Assembly: GCA_035533075.1 (NCBI GenBank) | Contig: DATLUO010000118.1 | Span: forward strand, 1-34,106 | DNA length: 34,106 bases | Reading direction: 5' to 3' | Source: Pirellulales bacterium | GTDB lineage: Bacteria > Planctomycetota > Planctomycetia > Pirellulales > JAICIG01 | Shown: piece after piece, positions 1 through 7,060 of the stretch | Numbering within the stretch: position 1 is the stretch's first letter | How the letters are laid out: each line of letters begins with the position of its first letter | The notes under the pieces: model-generated | The model's input: the letters and a program-made list of their open reading frames with translations, nothing else | Database searches by the model: none | Told to the model about the DNA's origin: nothing | Translations under genes and position numbers: made by a program

Positions 1-95
1 TGAACCCTGAACCCTGAACCCTGAACCCTGAACCCTGAACCCTGAACCCTGAACCCTGAACCCTGAACCCTGAACCCTGAACCCTGAACCCTGAA
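1..95. repeat. (TGAACCC)n heptamer tandem array
   Basis: Thirteen perfect copies of the heptamer TGAACCC run from the first base of the window to position 91, followed by a partial unit (TGAA). The array may continue to the left beyond the window. The reverse complement of the same unit recurs at 11971-12026 and degenerate units at 13101-13128. No function is visible; it lies about 135 bp upstream of the ANTAR regulator. Confidence 0.97.
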
Positions 96-229
96 TTGGC
101 ATGACGATTGCTGCATATCCGGTGCCCTAACGGGCGCCGCCTTCGGACGACGAGGGCGAAACTAGGACGTCCCACTCAGTGAGCTGCCGGATGATAGCGA
201 CTCGAAGCAGTACGGTTGTGGAGGCCGAA

Positions 230-838
230 ATGAGAACGGATCGCCTGCGCGTGGCCATCGCGGACGACGACCAGGAAATCCGCCGAACTTTGACCAAGAT
301 ATTGAAGGCGCTGGGCCACGACGTGGTCTTCGCCGGTTCGACGGGCAGAGAGTTGGTCGACTATTGCCTGGAGCAACGGCCCGACATGGTTCTCACCGAC
401 ATCGATATGCCCGACATGGATGGCCTGGACGCGGCGATGGTGATTCATGAACGTTCGCCGGCGCCGGTGATTCTGCTGACCGGCTTCTGCAACCCGGAGT
501 TGATCGACCGGGCGGAGCAGAACCACGTGTTGGGCTATTTGATCAAGCCGACCTCGCAGGCGCAGCTCGAAGCGGCGATCGGCCTGGCCCTGCGGCGTCA
601 CGAAGAGTATCAATCGCTGAGGCAAGAGGCGGCCGACCTGCGGCAGGCGTTGGCCGACCGCAAGATGATCGAACGGGCCAAGGGGCTGCTGATGAAGCAC
701 CTGAGCGTGGACGAGCCGGAAGCCTTTCGCCGCTTGCAAAAATTCGCCAGCAACAAAAACAAGAAGCTGGTGGAGATCGCCGAGACGATCGTCATGGCCT
801 CGGAAGCGTTGGACGGGAAGACGCCTTTTAATCGCTAA
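230..838 (+). CDS. ANTAR-domain response regulator (AmiR/NasT type)
   Basis: A two-domain cytoplasmic response regulator of 202 aa. The receiver domain (about residues 6-120) has the acidic pocket ADDD and a phospho-acceptor Asp57 in LTDIDMPDMDG, then the conserved Thr and Lys regions (LLTGF, LIKPT). A short coiled linker (about 125-145) leads to a C-terminal ANTAR domain with the signature DRKMIERAKGLLMK. ANTAR domains bind two-hairpin RNA leaders and prevent transcription termination, so this protein is expected to act on RNA after phosphorylation by a histidine kinase that is not in the window. I chose the ATG at 230 because GGAGG lies at 220-224 and the receiver domain begins almost at once; an in-frame ATG at 191 (or the upstream GTG at 179) would add an unconserved extension. 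Its 3' end abuts the remains of an oppositely oriented gene, so its current neighbourhood may be recent. The target RNA is unknown. Confidence 0.92.
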   Translation: MRTDRLRVAIADDDQEIRRTLTKILKALGHDVVFAGSTGRELVDYCLEQRPDMVLTDIDMPDMDGLDAAMVIHERSPAPVILLTGFCNPELIDRAEQNHVLGYLIKPTSQAQLEAAIGLALRRHEEYQSLRQEAADLRQALADRKMIERAKGLLMKHLSVDEPEAFRRLQKFASNKNKKLVEIAETIVMASEALDGKTPFNR

Positions 839-840
839 GG

Positions 841-2449
841 CGTTCACGCCAGGCCAGCGCAGGGGAGAGGTTTCCGGCTCGGCTTCGCCCGCGGTGGTGT
901 GCGGCTCGACCATCGCCACCACGCGATAGTTCTTCGTGGGCGACGCGCTCTCGTCGTAAGTGGCGGCGGAGATGGCGATCGTCTCGCCGGGCCGATAAAA
1001 ACGCTTGTCGGCCGAGGCCACCAGCCGCCGCCGGCCGATCGCGGAATTTTCCGTGAGCCAATAGATCAGGTTGCGGCAGAACTTGGCGTAGTAGCGGTTG
1101 TCGCCCAGTCCCCAACGCTGCACCAACTCGTCGGCGTAAGGCGCGGTGATGGCAAACGCCATCGCGGCCGTGCGACCGCGGCCGTAGCGGCCCACCACCA
1201 CCGCCGGCACGGAACCCGCCGATTGTGCCCCAGCCACCAAGAATGCCCCATCGCCGGCTGCGTTTGTCGTGGGTGTGCTCGACACGGCGGCCGTGGCCAG
1301 CACCGTGGTCAGGTTCGTCCTGGCTCCCACCCAGCGGTTCAGCCCGCTCACCGCCGGCAGTGAGCCGACGATCTGCCGGTTCTGCTTGGCGTCGGCCATC
1401 AGGGTCCAGATGGGGTGCGGCGTGGCGGGCAGCTCCGCTTGCAGCCGCACGCTCTCGCCGGGCGTCCAGTCGAGTCCGCCGGGCAACAGCTCGACGGGCA
1501 GCATCGGGCCGACGCGCGTCTCGCTCCAGCCGCCCGAAGCGAAGCTGTGCTCTCCGCCGATCATGCACAGGCCGCCGCCGCGCTGGCCGATCCACGGCTC
1601 GATCCAATCGAGCTGCCGAAGCTGCGCAGAAAGACCTGCACTTCGACTTCGGCGAACTTGCGTGCCCGTTGCGGAGCGACGACGGCGGCCACGGCCACGT
1701 CTCCCCCTTTGCTGACATCACCCACGGGCACGACGTGGACCGGCGTTTTCAAGCGGGCGAACTCGGCGGCGAGTTGTTCGACGCCGACGTCGTCATGTGC
1801 CCGGCCGTCGGAGAACACGACGATGCCCAGCGGCGGCACGCGGCCGAAGCGGCTGGAAATTTGCCGCAGCGCCGACAGCAGCCGCGTATCGGCGTCGGTG
1901 GGAGACAGTGACGAGAGATCCGCGGTCGACGACGACGGCGGTGCGGCGTCGCTTGTGATGTGGGCCTCTGGCCCGCCCTCCTTGCTGACGGCCTGAGAAG
2001 GCCGCCCCATTTCGATCGCGGCCAGTCGTTGGCCAAAAGCGGAAGGGCTTGACGATTGCGGGCGACGGCTTGGCCAGCTCTCGTGCCTGCTCGATAAGTT
2101 CGCGCGATTCATCCCAGCGGTTTTTGGGGCTGCCATTATGCATGCTGGCCGACATATCGAGCAGGTAGAACAATTCCGGACGTTCGACCGGGCCGCGCAG
2201 TTCATCGACCCGCACCGGGTTCAGCAGCACGACCGCCACGACGGCCAGGATCGCTCCGCGCAGCGTCCACAAGTTCCAGCGATGCGAGACGGCGTTGGCC
2301 GGGCCGAGCAGCTTTCGCAGCACGAGCACCGCCAGCGGCACGGCGACCACGACGGCCACCGCGGCGCCCAGCGGCAGCGGCGGGAGGAGTTCCATACCGG
2401 AGTCGGCGAAGACCGTGAAGTCGGAAACAGGCAACTGGGTTTGTTCCAT
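841..2449 (-). pseudogene. Decayed vWA / glutamine-amidotransferase-like membrane protein gene
   Basis: Three coding pieces on the minus strand join into one degraded gene. Piece 1 (2449 to about 2046) begins MEQTQLPVSDF, has two hydrophobic segments (about residues 25-45 and 64-81) and the start of a von Willebrand A domain with a MIDAS-like DMSAS. The reading frame breaks in a TTTT run near 2048: one T fewer would give the continuous sequence PFRFGQRLAAIEMG. Piece 2 (about 2045-1620) carries the rest of the vWA domain (GIVVFSDGRAHDD). It then jumps, in another frame, from VQVFLRSFG to LDWIEPWIGQRGGGLCMIGG, the glutamine-amidotransferase-like domain (piece 3, about 1617-841). Relatives as I remember them carry well over 100 residues between those motifs, so an internal deletion is likely. 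The C-terminal part, expected to end in another membrane helix, is missing where the ANTAR gene begins. The family is frequent in planctomycetes, often in MoxR/vWA loci; its function is not known. Confidence 0.8.
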
Positions 2450-2856
2450 GTCCTAAGTCTCGACGGACGCCCCTCTCGCGGTCAACGGTCGGAATCCGAC
2501 AGTGGCTGCCGGGCCGGCAAGCCCGAGCCTCCCAATCCGCGGCACGGGCCAGTCTCGCCGATTTTAGACAACATGTCTTTACCACGCAAGAACGCGACCC
2601 GATACAACCAGCCTTCGTTACCTCCACCGTCACTCCGATTACTTCCGGCTGGAGCGACGAGTTGCCGGGCGGGGCTTTCACTCGCTCGCAACATCAACAC
2701 CGTTCCTGGCGCACCGGTGATTGACCGCCAGAGGCCGGCCGCGCGAAAAGCCGTCCCCTTGCCGCGCGATGCGTCCCGCCGCGGCGTTGGCGGCGGCGGG
2801 ACGTGCGCCCGGCCACCGCGTCTTTCGATCGCTGATCACCGTGGTATACTTGCTGC
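2450..2856. other. Intergenic region, GC-rich hairpin
   Basis: No convincing gene is seen. An inverted copy of the start of a repeat element (GATTGACCGCCAGAGGCCGG, near 2719) matches the left end of the element at 4673. It is followed by a GC-rich inverted repeat around 2769-2803 (CGTCCCGCCGC against GCGGCGGGACG). A possible -10 box TATACT at 2845-2850 lies only 6 bp before the next ATG, which would make that mRNA leaderless; no good -35 accompanies it. Confidence 0.5.
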
Positions 2857-3114
2857 ATGAGCAGAACCAGCATCCTGGACCGCTTTCTGGATCCCGTCGT
2901 CGAGTTCCTGCCTGCCGACGCGGCCCGCAAAATCATCGAGCTGCGCATCGATCCCGAGCTTCAGACCCGGCTGGACGAGCTCGCAGAAAAGGCCAACCAG
3001 GGAAATCTATCACCCGACGAGCGCAAAGAGTATGAGGGATACATCGAGGAGCTTGACATCATCGCGATCTTCAAGCTCAAGGCAAAGGCGGCTCTGCGGC
3101 GCCAGGGCTTATGA
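2857..3114 (+). CDS. Small helical protein paired with an HNH nuclease (copy 1)
   Basis: An 85-aa, highly charged, predicted mostly helical protein with no recognised domain. It is clearly a paralogue of the protein ending at 4241: both carry an ILxRxxDP start, an AAR-I-L segment, a LAEK-x2-QG-x-L centre, an E-rich stretch and a KA(K/R)xxLRR end. Its stop overlaps the start of the following HNH gene by ATGA, so the two are probably translationally coupled. The start ATG at 2857 has no obvious Shine-Dalgarno, and the possible -10 at 2845-2850 suggests leaderless expression. The repeated pairing with an HNH nuclease suggests an accessory, regulator or antitoxin-like role, but that is inference only. 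Confidence 0.75.
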   Translation: MSRTSILDRFLDPVVEFLPADAARKIIELRIDPELQTRLDELAEKANQGNLSPDERKEYEGYIEELDIIAIFKLKAKAALRRQGL

Positions 3115-3515
3115 GCGACCCTACCGTCCGCGGTTTGGTGTGGCGGCGAGCAGATGACAGGTGCGAATACTGCCGCCTGCCGCAGCACGCAATGGAGGCA
3201 ACGTTCCACGTTGAGCACATTCTTGCGTGCAGCATTCGCCGCCTGATGCCGACGCCCCGGAAAACCTGGCTTTGGCCTACCAGCACTGCAATCTGCACAA
3301 GGGTACAAATCTTAGCAGCATTGATCCTGCCAGCGGGCTTGTCGTTGCTCGGTATCACCCGCGTCGTGATGATTGGTCGCAGCATTTCGCGCTGCAGGGG
3401 GCACAAATCGTCGGACGGACGCCGACCGGCCGAGCCACGATTCGGTTGCTTCAGTTCAATACGCCCCCGCCGTTTGGAATTGCGCGAGGGGTTGATTGCT
3501 GAGGGCGAGTTTTGA
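3111..3515 (+). pseudogene. HNH endonuclease, two compensating frameshifts (copy 1)
   Basis: The gene starts in frame with MSDPTVRGLVWRRADDRCEY and reaches the first HNH half, CEYC...FHVEHI (to about 3218). It then needs a shift into another frame, which supplies PENLALAYQHCNLHKGTNL and the RYHPRRDDWSQHF segment (about 3227-3465). A second shift near the CCCCC run at 3464-3468 returns to the first frame and gives the expected end LREGLIAEGEF, matching the intact paralogue's FRAELMDEGVF. With both shifts ignored it would be a normal HNH protein of about 134 aa with all zinc and catalytic residues (CxxC, EH, N, CN). Two compensating indels can mean recent decay or base-calling errors near homopolymers. 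Its start overlaps the stop of the small gene upstream by ATGA. Confidence 0.8.
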
Positions 3516-3534
3516 ATGGCGCTATCTTCGTCTG

Positions 3535-3554
3535 CCACCAGATTTATCTGGTGG
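3535..3554. repeat. Short perfect hairpin
   Basis: CCACCAGAT and ATCTGGTGG form a perfect 9-bp inverted repeat with a 2-nt loop, 20 bp after the stop of the first HNH copy. No T-run follows, so a factor-independent terminator is not strongly supported, but the position fits a 3' end structure. Confidence 0.55.
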
Positions 3555-3690
3555 TTGACGGCTAACAGTCCCCATCATTCGTCAGCCGGCTTCAGCCGGG
3601 CTTCCGTGTTGGTTTTAGCCCTGTGCGCGGCGGCGGCGGCACGCACGGCACGGCAACCCAGGGAGGCAAAAAGGGCGGCGCGGGGCCATT

Positions 3691-3779
3691 CGTCTCTGGC
3701 GTCCAATCAGCGCCCCACCGGCATAAAGCCGGATGGTGGCTTGCCGAGCGTGAGCCAAACCGCGTCCGGAGAAAGGGTC
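3691..3779. repeat. Dispersed ~88-bp repeat, copy 1
   Basis: This stretch contains CCACCGGCATAAAGCCGG and GAGCGTGAGCCAAACC and is repeated nearly base for base at 4806-4893. It is truncated and split at 5186-5220 and 5311-5340. The surrounding gap (3516-3932) holds no convincing gene; a -10-like TATAAT is at 3885-3890, upstream of the next small gene. Confidence 0.75.
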
Positions 3780-3932
3780 AGAGGGCCTCGACAGGCCGCC
3801 GCCCTTTTTCAACAGGCTGTGTTAGGCCGCCGCTTAGGCGGAAGGAGAGCAACGATCGTGCTAGCCGGCGTGCTGACGAGGAACTATAATCGTGTCGAAA
3901 GAGCCTTCCTTTGTTGCAACGCCGGTTTTTTG

Positions 3933-4241
3933 ATGGCAACCGTCACACCATCGTCGAAGAGTGAGATGGCAATTCTGCGACGCGTTGTCGATCCTGCCCG
4001 ACCATACCTCTCCTGCGAGGCCGCGCGCGACATTCTGCGGCTACAGTTTTCGAAAAGCGATCGCCGCCGCATGAACCTGTTGGCGGAAAAGAATCGCCAA
4101 GGAAAGTTGACCGCCGGCGAGGAAGAGGAACTCGATAACTTCATTCGTGTCGGCCAAACCCTTGGCATTTTGCAGTCGAAGGCGCGGCGAACGCTGCGCC
4201 GCGCCGAAAAACTGAACGGCAAAAAATCGCGGCGCGAATGA
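3933..4241 (+). CDS. Small helical protein paired with an HNH nuclease (copy 2)
   Basis: A 102-aa protein from the ATG at 3933; an in-frame ATG at 3966 would give 91 aa and aligns better with the start of the 85-aa paralogue at 2857, so the start is uncertain. It is charged and probably helical throughout, and no known domain is recognised. Shared positions with the paralogue include the xxVDPxxxxL start, AARDIL, LLAEKNRQGKL and a basic end KARRTLRRAEK. A TATAAT at 3885-3890 may be its promoter's -10. Its stop overlaps the next gene's ATG (ATGA at 4238-4241), repeating the layout of copy 1, so the pair looks like a single functional unit. The role is unknown; an accessory or antitoxin-like partner of the nuclease is a guess from layout. 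Confidence 0.75.
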   Translation: MATVTPSSKSEMAILRRVVDPARPYLSCEAARDILRLQFSKSDRRRMNLLAEKNRQGKLTAGEEEELDNFIRVGQTLGILQSKARRTLRRAEKLNGKKSRRE

Positions 4242-4633
4242 GTCGAGCGTTGCGCAAAGAACTGCGTCGCCTTGCCGCCCAGCGCTGCGATTACTGTCGG
4301 ATGTCCGAAGCATTCGACCCCCTGCCATTCCAGGTCGACCATATCATTGCCGAGCAACACGGCGGCGCGACCGTACTGGAGAACCTTGCCTGGAGCCGCA
4401 TGCATTGCAACAAACGGAAGGGACCAAACATCGCGGGCATCGACGCCGATTCCGGTCAGTTGGCCGCTTTGTTTCATCCGCGCCGGCAGGCTGGGGACCG
4501 GCATTTTTACTGGGACGGCCCGGTCCTCCGCGGCCGCACGCGCTCGGCACGGGCGACGATTGCGGTTCTCGGCATCAACGATCCCGATTTCGTAGCGTTC
4601 CGAGCCGAGTTGATGGACGAAGGGGTATTCTAG
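4238..4633 (+). CDS. HNH endonuclease (copy 2, intact)
   Basis: A 131-aa stand-alone HNH nuclease. It has CDYC (Cys17, Cys20), the DH of the first histidine (Asp34-His35 in FQVDHIIAEQHGG), Asn49 in LENLAW and HCNKRKG (Cys57-Asn58), then the LFHPR and GRT...RATI segments common in this small HNH group. HNH enzymes cut DNA with one metal ion; the target here is unknown. It overlaps the upstream small gene by ATGA and is intact, unlike copy 1 at 3111. Such 130-aa HNH proteins are widespread in planctomycetes and cyanobacteria, and neither a homing nor a defence role has been clearly assigned to this group as far as I know. The palindrome-rich repeat zone starts just after its stop. Confidence 0.88.
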   Translation: MSRALRKELRRLAAQRCDYCRMSEAFDPLPFQVDHIIAEQHGGATVLENLAWSRMHCNKRKGPNIAGIDADSGQLAALFHPRRQAGDRHFYWDGPVLRGRTRSARATIAVLGINDPDFVAFRAELMDEGVF

Positions 4634-4672
4634 CCGGTCGTCCGCCACGCCCCGCTCCTTGCCTCGGTCGGG

Positions 4673-4825
4673 CGATGATTGACTGCCAGAGGCCGGCCCG
4701 GCCAAATGCCCCTTCCCTCAACGGGCTTTCGCCAGCCGCCGCGTCGCGGCGGTTGGCGGACGACCGTCGCGCGCACCGTCGACGGCGTAAGGGAGGTCGC
4801 CGCTTCGTCTCAGGCGGTCAATCAC
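4673..4825. repeat. Palindromic MITE-like element, copy 1
   Basis: The element is bounded by an imperfect terminal inverted repeat, GATTGACTGCCAGAG (from 4678) against CTCAGGCGGTCAATC (to 4823). It contains a central hairpin GCCAGCCGCCGCG-T-CGCGGCGGTTGGC (about 4731-4757). Its right 109 bp (4717-4825) is repeated at 5097-5205 with about nine differences. There is no open frame of note, so if mobile it would need a transposase elsewhere. The whole gap 4634-5648 holds no convincing gene. Confidence 0.6.
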
Positions 4826-4893
4826 AGCCCCACCGGCATAAAGCCGGGTGCTGGCTTGCGGAGCGTGAGCCAAACCACGTCAGGCGAAAGGAT
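4806..4893. repeat. Dispersed ~88-bp repeat, copy 2
   Basis: This is the second copy of the repeat at 3691-3779; it shares CCACCGGCATAAAGCCGG and GAGCGTGAGCCAAACC. It partly overlaps the right end of the palindromic element at 4673-4825, so the two repeats may be parts of one larger mobile or recombining unit. Confidence 0.75.
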
Positions 4894-4900
4894 CCCGAGC

Positions 4901-5080
4901 ATGCCGCCCGCTTGCCGGGCGGAGGCTCACGTTGGTCTCTAAAAGGGTCGGGGCGGCACGTCACGAGGATGCCGCCCGCTTGCCGGGCGGAGGTTTCACG
5001 TTGGTTGCTAGAGCTGCCGTTGAGCGGGCTCGCCGCCTTTAGAGACCAGCGTTAAGTACCGCCGGGCAAGCCGGCGGCAT
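4901..5080. repeat. Three copies of a ~45-bp hairpin repeat, two direct and one inverted
   Basis: Copies at 4901-4947 and 4969-5013 are direct and begin ATGCCGCCCGCTTGCCGGGC. A third copy at 5036-5080 is inverted and ends CCGGGCAAGCCGGCGGCAT. Each unit carries its own small hairpin (CCGCCCG/CGGGCGG or CCGCCGG/CCGGCGG). Copies 1 and 3 form an imperfect inverted repeat of about 45 bp that includes GGTCTCTAAA / TTTAGAGACC. No gene is seen. Confidence 0.7.
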
Positions 5081-5096
5081 GTTCCGTTGGAAACCT

Positions 5097-5205
5097 CTCA
5101 ACGGGCGTCCGCCAGCCGCCGCGTCGCGGCGGCTGGCGGACGCACGTGGCGCGCACCGTCGACGGCGTAAGGGAGGTCGCCGCTTCGTCTCTGGCGGTCA
5201 ATCAC
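5097..5205. repeat. Palindromic element, copy 2 with perfect 18-bp hairpin
   Basis: This repeats 4717-4825. Its hairpin is perfect here: CGTCCGCCAGCCGCCGCG (5106-5123), one T, and the exact complement (5125-5142). The left terminal repeat present in copy 1 is absent. A run of eight C follows at about 5208-5215. Confidence 0.75.
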
Positions 5206-5460
5206 CGCCCCCCCCGGCACGAGCGCGAATGGTGGTGATCACTCGCGATGCGCGCGGCCAGCCCACCCATCCGCTATACCAACCGGCATGGAGGTCACAA
5301 TTCATGACTCCACGGCATCAAGCCGGATGGTGGCGTGAGGGCAATCACAGCCAATGCACCGGCGCGTCGCCGGCCGACCGAATCGGCGAATGGCAAGGCG
5401 CAGGCCGCGACGGTACGAATCCGGCACCGCCGCGCCGAACGAATAGCCGCCGTGAGGCGC

Positions 5461-5490
5461 TCGACATCCCCCTGCGCCGCCGATTATAAT
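5461..5490 (+). promoter_or_regulatory. Putative sigma70-like promoter
   Basis: TCGACA (5461-5466), an 18-bp spacer and a perfect TATAAT (5485-5490) resemble a sigma70 promoter pointing at the PIN-associated gene at 5649. The leader would be about 150 nt. A second TATAAA at 5611-5616 lies nearer but has no good -35. Confidence 0.4.
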
Positions 5491-5648
5491 AGCCAAAAGT
5501 TCATGCCTAGACCCCCAAGTTCGAACAGCCTCGGTCGTGCCCGGCATTGTGCAAAACGCCGAAGCCATTTATAAGTTCGCCGTCAAACCGCCAACCATAG
5601 GTTCGGCCGTTATAAACTGCTCGGGTTTTGCTGCAAAGGTGGCCCTTC

Positions 5649-6455
5649 ATGGCGCCTAAAAAAAAGCCACCACTGACGTTCGAGGTGCGGTTCGTAGCGG
5701 AAGGGCTCGTTCCCGAGGAAATACCCCTGCGTGCCGTGAGCGATGCCCTCTCGGCCGTGCAGGATCTGGCCAGCGGGCGCGATCCTGCGGAGCTGCCTCA
5801 GGTTCCCGCCGAAAAAAGAATTGCCCTAATGGATGTCCGCAGGGGCTCCGCCGTCTACAGTTGTGTCGCACGCGCCCCGGATGAGGCGACGGCGAACCTG
5901 GCTAGCGTCGGGGCCATGTTGTCCGGCGATGCCTCGTTCCCCATTGCCGACGAGCGGCTGATTGCGGCACTGCATCCGATTGAATCGCTAAGCAAGGTAG
6001 CTCGGTCGGTCAAGTGCAACCTCGAGGTGGCGCCAATCGGCCGACATGAGCGTCCGCTCTTGGTCGTCGAGCCGGATGCTTACGAACGGATTTCGCAGAG
6101 AGTGCTTCTGCGCGGTGACACGACCGTCGTGGGAGAGGTGGAGCGCGTCGGCGGCGCGACGAAGATGCGCTGTTTGTTGCGAGTTCCAGGGCATCGTCGC
6201 CTTCTCTATTGCGACTTGGAAAGTAAGGATCTTGTCCGCCGCTTGGGCCAGCATCTTTACGAACGGATAGCCGCGACGGGCACGGCCCAGTGGATCCACA
6301 GCACCTGGCAGATCTACCGCTTTGCGATTCGTGACTTCACGCAGCCCAAACTAGGCGATCCAAAACAAGCTATCGCCGAACTGCGCACCGCCGGCCTCGC
6401 TGCCTGGGACACCATCGCCGACCCGGAAGAATACATGAGGGAATTGCGTTCGTGA
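5649..6455 (+). CDS. Unknown protein paired with a PIN-domain nuclease
   Basis: A soluble 268-aa protein with no signal peptide or membrane helix. I do not recognise the family. It opens with a lysine-rich tail (MAPKKKPP), followed by a strand-rich stretch (LTFEVRFVAEGLVPEEIPLR) and alternating helix/strand regions, and it contains two Trp residues in WIHSTWQIYRF near 220. The ATG at 5649 is preferred over an in-frame TTG at 5628 because AAAGGTGG lies just upstream. The stop overlaps the GTG start of the PIN gene (GTGA), so the two are probably translated together. By layout it could be the antitoxin or targeting partner of the nuclease; at 268 aa it would be much larger than a typical VapB. 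Confidence 0.75.
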   Translation: MAPKKKPPLTFEVRFVAEGLVPEEIPLRAVSDALSAVQDLASGRDPAELPQVPAEKRIALMDVRRGSAVYSCVARAPDEATANLASVGAMLSGDASFPIADERLIAALHPIESLSKVARSVKCNLEVAPIGRHERPLLVVEPDAYERISQRVLLRGDTTVVGEVERVGGATKMRCLLRVPGHRRLLYCDLESKDLVRRLGQHLYERIAATGTAQWIHSTWQIYRFAIRDFTQPKLGDPKQAIAELRTAGLAAWDTIADPEEYMRELRS

Positions 6456-7000
6456 GCGTCGGCCTTGACTCGATGGTTCTGGTTTACGCGGGCATCGTGC
6501 CATCCAACCCGGCCACCCGCGCCGACGATTTTGCCGACCTTCAGGTCCGTGCGCACATTCTCTTGCACAAACTCGCACGGCGCGACGCGATCATCTACCT
6601 TCCCACGGTCGCAATCGCCGAACTGCTTGTGCCTGTTCCAAAGGCGCAAAAGGGGCTGCTCATCGCGAAGCTGGCCGAGAAGTTCGTTTGCCCGAATTTC
6701 GATCTACACGCCGCGGCCATTGCCGCGGAATTGTGGGCACAACACAAGCAGTTGCCGCACGACCTGCAATACAAGAACCGCCACCTGTTGAAAGCCGACA
6801 TTCTGATAACTTCCTCCGCCCGCGCGGCGGGCGCCGTCGAATTCTACAGCCACGACAAACGTTGTCGTGCTCTCGCCGCCATGATCATGCAGGCACACGA
6901 TCTGCCCAGGGAGGATCCGGAGGACATGTTCCTCAAGGGTGATTTACAACGTGGCGAGGTCGAACTCCCGGAGCGCTTCACGGGCCGCAAAAAGAAGTGA
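6452..7000 (+). CDS. PIN-domain ribonuclease-like protein (VapC-like)
   Basis: A 182-aa protein with the acidic set expected of a PIN nuclease: Asp6 (GLDSMVLVYAG), Glu57 (PTVAIAELL), Asp116 (LLKADILITSSA) and Asp135 (FYSHDKRC). PIN toxins of the VapC type cleave RNA with Mg2+, but this protein is longer than classical VapC (about 130-140 aa), with an extra basic C-terminal tail (ERFTGRKKK). The start is a GTG overlapping the upstream stop by GTGA, which supports a coupled two-gene module. It sits inside the island with HNH, ApeA and type IIG genes. Its partner is not a recognised VapB, so this may be a non-classical toxin-antitoxin pair or an RNA-cleaving defence pair. Confidence 0.82.
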   Translation: MSVGLDSMVLVYAGIVPSNPATRADDFADLQVRAHILLHKLARRDAIIYLPTVAIAELLVPVPKAQKGLLIAKLAEKFVCPNFDLHAAAIAAELWAQHKQLPHDLQYKNRHLLKADILITSSARAAGAVEFYSHDKRCRALAAMIMQAHDLPREDPEDMFLKGDLQRGEVELPERFTGRKKK

Positions 7001-7060
7001 GAGCAACACTGACTCGGCCCGTTTGTCGATCGCGGCGAGTCTATGGGACGAGGGCTACCG

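Noticed and set aside
1-95. CRISPR array or telomere
   Set aside because: The units are contiguous 7-mers with no spacers, and the same unit occurs inside the window, so neither a CRISPR array nor a chromosome end is indicated.
3516-3932. Extended N-terminus of the second small protein
   Set aside because: The open frame upstream of 3933 crosses a dispersed repeat and has low-complexity Ala/Arg content; the paralogue has no such extension.
4405-5489. Plus-strand open frames in the repeat zone
   Set aside because: They consist of repeat translations (such as RRRKGGRRFVSGGQS twice) without conserved features.
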